Assembly: GCF_018991925.1 (NCBI RefSeq)
Contig: NW_024732415.1
Span: 4,415,061 to 4,479,060, forward strand
Length of the DNA stretch: 64,000 bases
Direction: 5' to 3'
DNA from: Homarus americanus
Lineage: Eukaryota > Arthropoda > Malacostraca > Decapoda > Nephropidae
The notes under the pieces are model-generated. The model did no database searches. It had not been told where the DNA came from and worked only from the letters and a program-made list of their open reading frames with translations. Position numbers and translations under genes: made by a program. Position 1 is the stretch's first letter. Every line of letters begins with the position of its first letter. This document shows, piece after piece, positions 56,701 through 64,000 of this stretch.

Positions 56701-59700
56701 TATATAGAACAAAGGTCAAGGACAAAGTTGGGCCTTTAAAGTCAGGGAGGGGGGAAGTGATTAATGGCAGTGAAGAAATAAACAAAGCATTGAACAGCTA
56801 CTGTACTTCTTATCAGTTTTCACAGAAGAAATTTGCGATGAAATTCCAGAGGTGGAACTGATATTTAAGGGAAAGGAAGAAGAGAAATTAAAGAATATCA
56901 CTATCAGAAAAGAGGATGTTCTTAAGAAGATAAATAAACTAAAGAAGACAAAATCCCCAGGGCCGGATGAAATTTTCCCTCGAGTTTTGAAGGAGTGTAG
57001 GGAACAGATTAGCGGACTCCTCGTAAACTTATTTACAAAATCATTAGACACTGGAGTTGTGCCAGACTTGTGGAAACAGGTAAATGTAGTACCCATATTC
57101 AAAAAGGGAGACAGAGCATCAGCGTCAAATTACCGAGAGATCAGTTTGACGTCAGTAGTGGGGAAATTTCTTGAATCAATTATAGCAGATAACATCCGAT
57201 CGCATTTAGAGAAAAGCAAATTAATCTACGACTCAACATGGGTTTACAAAGGGAAAATCTTGTCTAACAAATCTGCTGACATTTTTTAGTAAAGTCTTCG
57301 AGGTAGTAGATAATGACGAAAATTACGATGTTATTTACTTAGACTTTAGCAAAGCATTTGACAGAGTACCTCATCAGAGGCTTCTGAGAAAAGTTAAGGC
57401 TCATGGTATTGAGGGGAAAGTTTTAAATTAGATAAAATCATGGCTCACCGATAGAACGCAGAGGGTCAGCGTAGATGGTGTTAAATCTGAGTGGGGTCGT
57501 GTAACCAGTGGGGTTCCCCAGGGGTCAGTACTAGGCCCACTCTTGTTCATAATCTACATAAACGATCTAGATACTGGGATCAGCAGTGACATAAGCAAAT
57601 TTAAGGATGACACCAAAATAGGGCGGCAGATTAATTCAGGGCAGGATGCAAATGCATTACAGGAGGATCTAAATAAACTGCAGGGGTGGTCTGAAAAATG
57701 GCAAAATGAAATTCAACACCAGCAAGTGTAGCATACTTAATATTGGAAGAACAAATACTGTCAATGTATACAGCCTTAACAACATCAACCTAGAGAAGTC
57801 GACTTGTGAAAGAGACCTAGGGGTACTTGTAAGCCCGGACCTACGGCCTAGAAAACAGTGTGTTACTGTTTGAAATAAGGCAAACAGAGTACATGTATTG
57901 GGTTTTATATCTAGAAGTGTAAGTAATAAGAGTGCAGAGGTCTTATTGCAACTATATCTTGCGCTAGTCAGGCCGCACCTCAATTATGCGGTTCAGTTCT
58001 GGTGCCCTTATTATAGAATGGATATCAATTCACTAGAGTCGGTGCAGCGAAGAATGACGAAATGATTCCGGGACTTAGAAACCTTCCATATCAGGATAGG
58101 TTAAAGAAACTAAACTTGCATTCCCAAGAAAGACGAAGAGTGCAGGGAGATATGATAGAAGCATTTAAGTGGGTGAAAGGAATCAATAAAGGTGATATAG
58201 ATAAAGTTCTTATAATATCCGAGCAGGATAGGACTCGGAACAACGGATTTAAGTTGGATAAATTTAGGTTTAGGAGGGAGATAGGAAGGAACTGGTTTAC
58301 AAATAGGGTGGTGGACGAGTGGAACAAGCTTAGCAACTTTGTAGTAAGTGCTGGAATGCTAGAAAGTTTCAAAAGGAGGCTGGATAGATTCATGGATGAT
58401 AGAGTGGTAGTAACTCTCGACAGGAGCTGCCATGCACAGGCCAACCGGCCTATTGCAGACTACTTATTTTCTTATGTTCTTATCCAAAATTCCCAAGTCC
58501 AAAATGATCTGAAATCCGAAAGCCCATTTCATTATATTTATGGTAGATAATACAGTGGTCCCTCGATTAACGAACACAATTGGTTCCACAGAGTCGGTTG
58601 TTAACCAAAAATTTCGTTAACTGAATCTATTATTTCAATGGGATTGGGTAATTAGTTCCAACTCACAGAAAAGTATACATACAAAGTACTGTACAGTGGT
58701 CCCTCGGTTAACGAGCGCCTCGGTTAACGAGATTTCGGTTAACGAGTTACGTCCCATAAGATTCTAAACTTCGGTTAACGAGCAATCCCTCGGTTAACGA
58801 GTTTCTTACGAGCCGACCTCAACAAGTTTTGGCTTGCACTTGGCGGTCAACCAGCTTTAGTATTAGTCCGCCAATACATTAATCGGTTCTAGGGCTTAAA
58901 TTCCTGACTATTTTAGTAAATATCAAGAAGTTTATACTATTCAATAATTTTAAAAGTTTAATATTAAATTTTTTAGTCATTTTAACAATTATTGAACATT
59001 ATTGAAGGTATAGTGACTAGTTTAATGCGCGCCATCCAGCCTCTTAACACAGCAAACAAGCATTAGTCTCTCTCCGTTTTCAGTGGAGGTAACATCTTGC
59101 TTGAGACTCTCTTCAAGTAAATGCTTTTTTTCTGTGTTTCCAAGCAAATTATTGGTCATTTTGAAATTTATTTTACCTATTGACAATATATAGCGCAGTG
59201 CAGTGTTATTTTAAAGAAAATATTCTTTATTTACAACAAGTTTAACTTTAAAAAACACGTGTTGACATTGTTTGAATCCAGCATGGGGCCTAAGAGATCA
59301 AGAAAAGCGATTTCAATCCAAACCAAGCAGGAAATTATAAAAAAAACATGAACAAGGCATTAGAACAAATACGCTATGCAAAGAATATGGCATGTCGACA
59401 TCAACTGTGTCGACAATTCTTGCACAGAAAGACAAATTTAAAGAAGTGAAAGTGAGAGACAAATCTACAAGAGTGTTTAAAAGTAGATCCCTAATTGCAG
59501 AAACTGAGAGGTTACTTCTCATCTGGATTAGGGAAAAACAGATGAAAGGTGATTCAGTTTCTACTGAATTCATTTGTGAAAGAGCCAGGGAGATTTACGA
59601 ACATTTAAAGACAGATCAAGCTGGTTCTTCAGGCACAGAATTTGAAGATTTTCGGGCCAGCAAAGGCTGGTTCGAAAAATTTAAGAAAAGAAGTGACATT

Positions 59701-62700
59701 TTCAGTGTTGTTAGGCATGGTGAAGCTGCTAGTGCTGATAAGGAAGGGGCAGCAAAGTTTTTAGTTGAATTTAAAGAACTGATGGAAGAAGAAAATTATC
59801 TTCCACAGCAAGTGTTCAATGTGGACAAAACTGGGCTGTTCTGGAAAAAGATGCCCAAAAGAACATTCACCACCAGAGATGAAGCCTCTTTACCTGGGCA
59901 TAAATCCATGAAAGACCGTCTCACTCTATTGCTTGGTGCCAATGCTTCAGGGGATTTCCGACTGAATCCTATGCTTGTCTACCACTCTGAAAACCCCAGG
60001 GTGTTCAAGCAACAGAAAGTGGTAAGAACAAAGCTTGGAGTTTATTGGAAGTCCAACCGTATGGCATGGGTGACAAGACAGCTCTTTAATGAATGGGCTG
60101 TTGATGTGTTTTGTCCTTCTGTCAAGAGCTACCTAACCACCAATAAACTCCCTTTAAAGGCTCTTCTCATGGATAATGCTCCTGGTCATGACCCTGAACT
60201 TGCCAGAAATTTGGAGTATCAATTTGACTTTGTGAAAGTGTTGTTTTTGCCTCCAAACACTACATTAATCATACAGCCAATGGACCAGAATGTGATCAGC
60301 AACTTCAAGAAGTTGTACATGAAGAAAATGTTTAGGAGGTGTCATCAGGCAACTTCCAATGATCCTGAACTAACACTGAAACAGTTCTGGAAGACACAAT
60401 TCAACATCCTGGAGGCTGTAAAATTGATTGTGTCATCATGGCAAGAAGTCTCCACTAGATCCCTCAAGTCTTCATGGAAAGCACTGTGGCCATCAGTAGT
60501 CCATGATTTTGAGGGATTTGAGGAAGAAACAGAGTTGGACCAGGAGATTGTGTCCATTGGGCCTTGAAGTGGAGGAGGAGGATGTGGAAGAGCTTGTGAT
60601 GTCTCATGAGGAGGAACTTACTCCTGATGACTTGAAGCAACTGGATGAGATGTTACAGGTAGAGGCTGACAGTGGTGAGGAGGGAATTAAAAGTGATGAC
60701 CAAATGTCAGCTAAACAGTTGAAAGATGTGATTTACTACTGGGAGAAGTTCAGGGAACTGGCTTCAAAGCACCCAGATGTGGAAAAAACTGAACTAACTT
60801 TGTGTCATGTTGAGGACTCAGTGGTCTCCTTCTTTAAACATAAGTTAATGGTGAGGAGGAGAGATGCCCCACAGACAACAATTGACACTTTCTTCAGTAA
60901 AAGGCAGAGGGAACAAGATGCTATCCCTCAGCCTTCCACTTCAAGAAGGAGAGAGGATGTTCATGGTGGAGAATCTGTCAGTCCAGAGGTTCCTGACATT
61001 TTCATGGAAGGTGACTCACCTTCCAAGAAGCAGTAAAATGCTTCTCCTCCACCTCCACTTCCTTCTCTTCTCCCTTCTCCTCCTCCACCTCCCACTTCAA
61101 ATTCACATCATCATCATCATCATCATCCAGGAGCCTTCTACATACACACCTCAAAGTAAGTGAACTTTTCTACCTTTTTTGTTGAATTTAGGCAATTATC
61201 GGTGAGCTGGAACCAATTACCCAAAAACCCACTGAAACAATGGTTTCGGTTAACGAGATTTTCGGTTAACGAGCAACCTGCTGGAACGGATTGTGCTCGT
61301 TAACCGAGGGACCACTGTATACCGGTAATAGAATTAACTAAACATTAAATTTAAACTAAATACAGTACTGTACTGTACAGTAAACTGTACAATAATAAAT
61401 AAAAAACAATAGAATATTGTATTTTAACTTACTTTGAGGTGTGTGTGTCGTATTCCCGGCAGCTTTGTTTACATATCAAACAGCTGATTGTAGAGGCAGT
61501 CGATGATGACATGCCATATTCTTTACAGAATGCATTGGTTCTAATGCCTTCTTCGTGTTTCATAATAATTTCTGCACTGTATATTATCAATATGTTAACT
61601 AAATTTCAGAATGACCAATAATTTTAATGTAAAAATGCAAAAATATTCAAGAGACCAACAAACTTGATGTTCACTCCACTTTAAACAAAGCTAAACTGAG
61701 AAGCGTTGGTGGGCGATTCTATCAGCTGATGGGCACACAAAAACTGTTCCCTGTACTGTATATATTATCAACATGTTAACTAAATTTCAGAATGACCAAT
61801 AATTTTAATATAAAAAATGCAAAAATATTCATGAGCACAACTTTCTTGATATTTACTCCACTGGAAACGAATGTAAACATAGAACCAATTACTGTACTGG
61901 CGGACTAGCCGACCAGCTGATGCGCACAACACAGTGTGTTTCTCGTAAGGCTGTCGTTAATCAAAGTTTTGTTCGTTAAGGGAACTGAAAATCGTTATGG
62001 GAGCTAATTCGTGAACTGAAATTTCGTTAATTGAACCATTCATTAATCGAGGGACCACTGTACACTGAATATGGCATATACTGTATCATAATTTTTACTA
62101 GGGTAAGTATTGTATGCATGTGTAATGAATAAAGGTAAGACAGGCTGCTTAGCACCCTACAGTCAGGCTTCATGGCCATGCCAAACAGACGGTAGTGATT
62201 GCTTACCTTTCTGGGTCTTTAGTGTACATCTTATCATATATTTTATACAAAATGATTAAATTATATTTCATAAGACTACCTGTAGAATATATGTATCCAT
62301 ATGCTGTAAATGAAATATAAATGAATTTTGTGCCTAGACTTGGGTCCCATCCCAGCTGGGTGAGCTACCGCATTATACGGGTTCTGTATACACGATATAG
62401 GTATTCCAAAATCGGAAAATATCCCAAATCCGAGACCCTTTAGGCCCCAAGCATTTTGGATAAGGGATACCCAACCTGCATTTAAATATTGGACATACTG
62501 TATTTAGAGTTTTATGATCCTGTAAATGGTGGTATAATAGAGATCCACTGATGAGAATGTTTTGTCCTGGGGTGCTACATAACCCACACCTTAGCTAATC
62601 TTATGTCCCTACATTCTGTCCTTGTCTAGTCACAAACTGTAACCTAAGCTCTCCTGTAATTCTTCACTTCCAGATTTAATCCTAAATAACTGAGTAAGAA

Positions 62701-63237
62701 ATTTTTTGGAGCCTTACTAGTTTCTTGTTGACTACAATTATCCATAAAAAATGGATTACCAGCAAAAGGTCTGTCCCCAGCCTTTTAGAATAATTGAGTG
62801 AGGTTTAATCTTACCTGTCTAAGGGATGCCACCTGTTGTGAATGGGAATCAGAAGCCAGTTGTGCTGCTGAGGTGAGACTACGTATTTTTTGTCGCAAGT
62901 CTTCCAGCTGTTTCCCACACTCTCCTTTGCAGGCTGATTCACCAACAACTCTATATACAGTACATATGTACATACGTCTATACATTATCCATAAATATTT
63001 AAAAATCTAATTCAAACCACCATTACCACCATTATTTTCAGTGTTTTTCAGTTACTAGTGAATTTTAACCAACCAATTTCAAATTTTGTGTACAATGTTA
63101 CATCCAGGGATCAATCAAATAGGTAGCTTACCTTGACTGCTCCTTGGAAGAAATCTTATAGTATTCAAATTCCTCCTTCAGATGATCATATTCTTGCTGA
63201 CACCAAACATGGATGTTGTCACCCCCACAGAGAAGAC
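50489..63237 (-). CDS. GRIP-domain coiled-coil golgin, last five coding exons (5' part beyond the right edge)
   Basis: Exons in transcript order: 63237-63132, 62950-62815, 55915-55721, 54247-54012, 50711-50489 (stop TAA). All junctions are GT-AG and phases join exactly. The first four encode Glu/Gln/Leu-rich helix expected to form coiled coil (EYDHLKEEFEYYKISSKEQS; KQLEDLRQKIRSL; ERDLEIQRLTEQLHERD; EELARKDQEISHFRREK). The last encodes a GRIP domain (ENFEYLKNVVLQYMISSDAE, SRQLMLNAISVILKFTDKEV) and a short tail with WWW. GRIP domains bind ARL1-GTP and place golgins on the trans-Golgi, where they tether vesicles (family knowledge). GCC88 (GCC1) is my best guess of the orthologue; GCC2 or golgin-97/245 are not excluded. 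Introns hold large transposon nests. Confidence 0.85.
50833..53463 (+). mobile_element. Complete Tigger transposon with intact transposase
   Basis: Left CAGTGACCCCTCGTTTAACG, right complement CAGTGGCCCCTCGGTTAACG; TA at 50831-50832 and 53464-53465. Length 2,631. Subterminal GGTTAACGA motifs repeat near both ends. Lies in the last golgin intron, opposite strand. Confidence 0.95.
51422..53188 (+). CDS. Tigger/pogo transposase, 588 aa, uninterrupted
   Basis: Start at ATG 51422 (MGPKRSRKVISIQMKQEIIK); the frame is open eight codons further but without an ATG. N-terminal psq-type helix-turn-helix (about residues 8-55: KSNALCKEYGMSASTVSTIL), CENP-B-type HTH (about 65-145, ending ASKGWFEKFKKRSDI), and DDE_1 catalytic core with Asp-181 (FNVDETGLFWKK), Asp-298 (LLLMDNAPGH) and Asp-335 (IQPMDQN), a DD36D layout. 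The acidic C-terminal region ends EVPDIFMEGDSPSKKQ. It cuts and pastes the element at TA sites (family role). Length and motifs are those of vertebrate Tigger1/TIGD1-type proteins. All parts needed for activity appear present. Confidence 0.95.
   Translation: MGPKRSRKVISIQMKQEIIKKHEQGIKSNALCKEYGMSASTVSTILAQKDKFKEVNVRDKSTRVFKSRSLIVETERLLIIWIREKQMKGDSVSGDFICERAREIYEHLKTDQPSSSGTEFEDFRASKGWFEKFKKRSDILSVVRHGEAASADKEGAAKFLIEFKKLMEEENYLPQQVFNVDETGLFWKKMPKRTFITKDEASLPGHKPMKDRLTLLLGANASGDFRLKPMLVYHSENPRVFKQQKVVRTMLGVYWKSNRKAWVTRQFFNEWAIDVFCPSVKSYLTTNKLPLKALLLMDNAPGHDPDLARNLEYKFDFVKVLFLPPNTTSLIQPMDQNVISNFKKLYMKKMFRRCHQATSIDPELTLKQFWKTQFNVLEAVKLIVSSWQEVSNRTLNSSWKALWPSVVHDFEGFEDDTELDQEIVSIGQSLGLEVEEKDVEELVMSHEEELTPNDLKELDEMLRVEADSGEEEIESDDHMSAKQLKDVIYHWEKFRELASKHPEVEKTELTLCHVEDSVVSFFKHKLMVRRTDAPQTTIDTFFSKRQREQDASPQPSTSRRREDVHGGESVSPEVPDIFMEGDSPSKKQ
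53464..53904. other. Golgin intron, no further feature
   Basis: AT-rich; nothing recognised apart from the TA-rich border of the Tigger element. Confidence 0.5.
53905..53985 (+). mobile_element. hAT-like terminus next to a golgin exon
   Basis: CAGTGTTTCTCAAACTGGGG is the classic form of hAT ends. The other end is not visible. It stops about 27 bases short of the golgin exon at 54,012. Confidence 0.45.
54012..54247 (-). CDS. Golgin exon, coiled coil
   Basis: After ATTTCAG, before GTTAGG. 78 codons and two bases; EELARKDQEISHFRREK, ALEEEAE. The final AG joins G of the next exon to give Arg. Confidence 0.88.
54248..55042. other. Golgin intron, no further feature
   Basis: AT-rich intron sequence up to the 5S SINE. 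Confidence 0.5.
55043..55206 (+). mobile_element. 5S rRNA-derived SINE, copy 2
   Basis: Aligns with 41,809-41,971 over its full length, both the 5S part and the 3' part, with about a dozen differences. Ends near TTGATTGAAATTATTATT. Lies in a golgin intron, antisense to the gene. Confidence 0.85.
55207..55720. other. Golgin intron, no further feature
   Basis: AT-rich intron; nothing recognised. Confidence 0.5.
55721..55915 (-). CDS. Golgin exon, coiled coil
   Basis: 65 codons in phase 0, after TTACAG and before GTAAAA. Leu/Gln/Glu-rich: ELSALRALHENQLRRVESEG, LSERDLEIQRLTEQLHERD. Confidence 0.88.
56638..58482 (+). mobile_element. 5'-truncated LINE inside a TIR element
   Basis: RT in broken frames: 56852-57289 (KTKSPGPDEIFPRVLKECRE, VVPIFKKGDRASASNY), 57330-57730 (DFSKAFDRVPHQ; FKDDTKIG where active copies have FADD), 58062-58550 (NNGFKLDKFRFRREIGRNWF). 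Tail TTTTCTTATGTTCTTA. Related to 3355-5346. The target element sequence resumes TCCAAAATTCC. Confidence 0.88.
58694..61317 (+). mobile_element. Second Tigger copy, frameshifted
   Basis: TIRs CAGTGGTCCCTCGGTTAACG at both ends, TA outside. Highly similar to 50,833-53,463 across its full length. Confidence 0.95.
59283..61036 (+). pseudogene. Tigger transposase with two frameshifts
   Basis: Same ATG as the intact copy. One extra A in a poly-A run near 59,340 breaks the N-terminus, and an 11-base deletion near 60,560 breaks the frame before the acidic tail. A 3-base deletion removes one Leu near 60,168. FNVDETG became FNVDKTG. The three catalytic Asp codons remain. Confidence 0.93.
62815..62950 (-). 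CDS. Golgin exon, coiled coil
   Basis: After GTATATAG, before GTAAGA. Reads VVGESACKGECGKQLEDLRQ and SDSHSQQVASLRQ. The acceptor is weak, chosen because it keeps phase with both neighbours. Confidence 0.75.
62951..63131. other. Golgin intron
   Basis: Short intron; no other feature. Confidence 0.6.
63132..63237 (-). CDS. Golgin exon, coiled coil
   Basis: After CATAACAG, before GTAAGC. 34 whole codons with two split bases at each end; reads CGGDNIHVWCQQEYDHLKEE and FEYYKISSKEQS. Confidence 0.75.
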
Positions 63238-64000
63238 CTGTTATGTTATAAAGAATATCTAACTGCAAAAAACTTATCAATAACTCAATTCCCATTCAAA
63301 TATGAGACATCAAGTGCAAAAAACTTCACATAAGACTAGCATAAATCCTCTAACAGTCTAACCCATAACCAAGAATCTATTACTAATTATTTGACATTAG
63401 ACTACAAATACTGGGCATTGATCCAAAATCTCTCTTTATGAACTATGGCTCAAAGGAAAGAGCCAATGTGTCATGTTTCCTGAGCAGTGTCAATTCTATA
63501 TTCACAGCTATCTTTCCATCCATACCTGGATTTATAATACCCAAAAGAATCATAAATTGATTTGGATGTTGCCACTTAGTGCCAAATTGATCAAAAGCCT
63601 TGACCAATTTCCATCTCAAATGACCCTAAACAATGGAACCCTTGGAAAAGTCCCTCACAAAGATACACACTAATCTATCAATACATTTTCCAAACTGTAG
63701 TGCCGGCCATGCTGTCTCCTTGTGGTACAGAGGTAATGCACCTATTTCTCACCAATATGTCAAGGTTTCGAGTCCTACTTGGCCCATACACATGTCTGCT
63801 TGACTGCTGGGAGACCCCTGAAGTGCTCAAGCTAGGAAGGGTTGCTATATCTCTAATAAGTTGTTGATTACCATGAGAAAGAATGGTTTGAGGAGTGACT
63901 CGTCAAAATCTCACTCGTCAGTCAAAATTACTAGATTTTGGTGATTTTTTTTCTTTTGAATAATTTGAGAATGGCATCAGTGCTAATTGGATGAGATTAA
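63238..64000. other. Golgin intron running to the window edge
   Basis: AT-rich. I found no further exon with confidence. Confidence 0.4.

Larger units (their letters stand above)
58553..62060. mobile_element. Tigger-type MITE interrupted by a Tigger copy
   Basis: Left CAGTGGTCCCTCGATTAACG, right complement CAGTGGTCCCTCGATTAATG; TA at 58551-58552 and 62061-62062. Both ends carry AATTTCGTTAA-type subterminal motifs. The insert 58,694-61,317 lies 140 bases inside it; the remainder is about 880 bases with no coding content. Confidence 0.83.
56620..62478. mobile_element. Outermost TIR element of a four-element nest
   Basis: Left CGGGTTGGGTATCCCTTA and right complement CAGGTTGGGTATCCCTTATC. This terminus and the following CCAAAATGCTTGGGGCC (complement of 62,430-62,460) are of the Tigger/MER2 type. 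It is split by a LINE directly after CCCTTA and by a second TIR element. Without inserts it would be about 0.5 kb. Confidence 0.72.

Overview
The window is animal nuclear DNA, most likely from an arthropod and plausibly a decapod crustacean. It has multi-exon genes with GT-AG introns, several LINE families, many pogo/Tigger-type DNA transposons, a 5S-derived SINE and abundant micro- and minisatellites. There are no bacterial-type genes. The species is inferred from style only: FUT8 exons resembling arthropod ones, and LINE 3' tails ending in repeats of ATGTTCTT.

Region 1 (1-37,300) holds two tandem head-to-tail copies of an alpha-1,6-fucosyltransferase gene (FUT8), both on the minus strand. 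Copy A shows its six upstream exons (163-5,645); its 3' exons lie beyond the left edge. Copy B is complete except for the start-codon exon (16,576-23,363, ten exons). The homologous blocks run 1-13,33x and 19,603-34,17x. Each carries the same older insertions: a mariner-like MITE, a degenerate LINE with a foldback element inside it, a second LINE fragment and a hAT element. The copies then differ by younger events: a LINE only in A, an internal deletion in A, and in B a 1.5-kb gag-only retroelement, an AT-rich palindrome and other indels. Right of copy A the homology stops at a GC-rich 30-bp minisatellite (13,333-14,885), which with a few small repeats separates gene A from the 3' end of gene B.

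Region 2 (37,500-49,400) is mostly transposon and satellite: a nearly intact Tigger element with two frameshifts (37,570-40,216), several internally deleted Tigger relatives, a nested TIR element (43,634-45,851), a 5S-derived SINE and a 47-bp tandem array (47,270-48,028).

Region 3 (50,489-64,000) contains the last five coding exons, minus strand, of a coiled-coil golgin ending in a GRIP domain (GCC88/GCC1-like is the best guess). Its introns are filled by transposons: an uninterrupted Tigger with all three catalytic aspartates (50,833-53,463), a second 5S-SINE copy, and a nest of four elements (56,620-62,478).

FUT8 is a Golgi enzyme that adds core fucose to N-glycans, and a GRIP golgin tethers vesicles at the trans-Golgi. 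Both products would act in the Golgi, but nothing here shows that their neighbourhood is more than coincidence.
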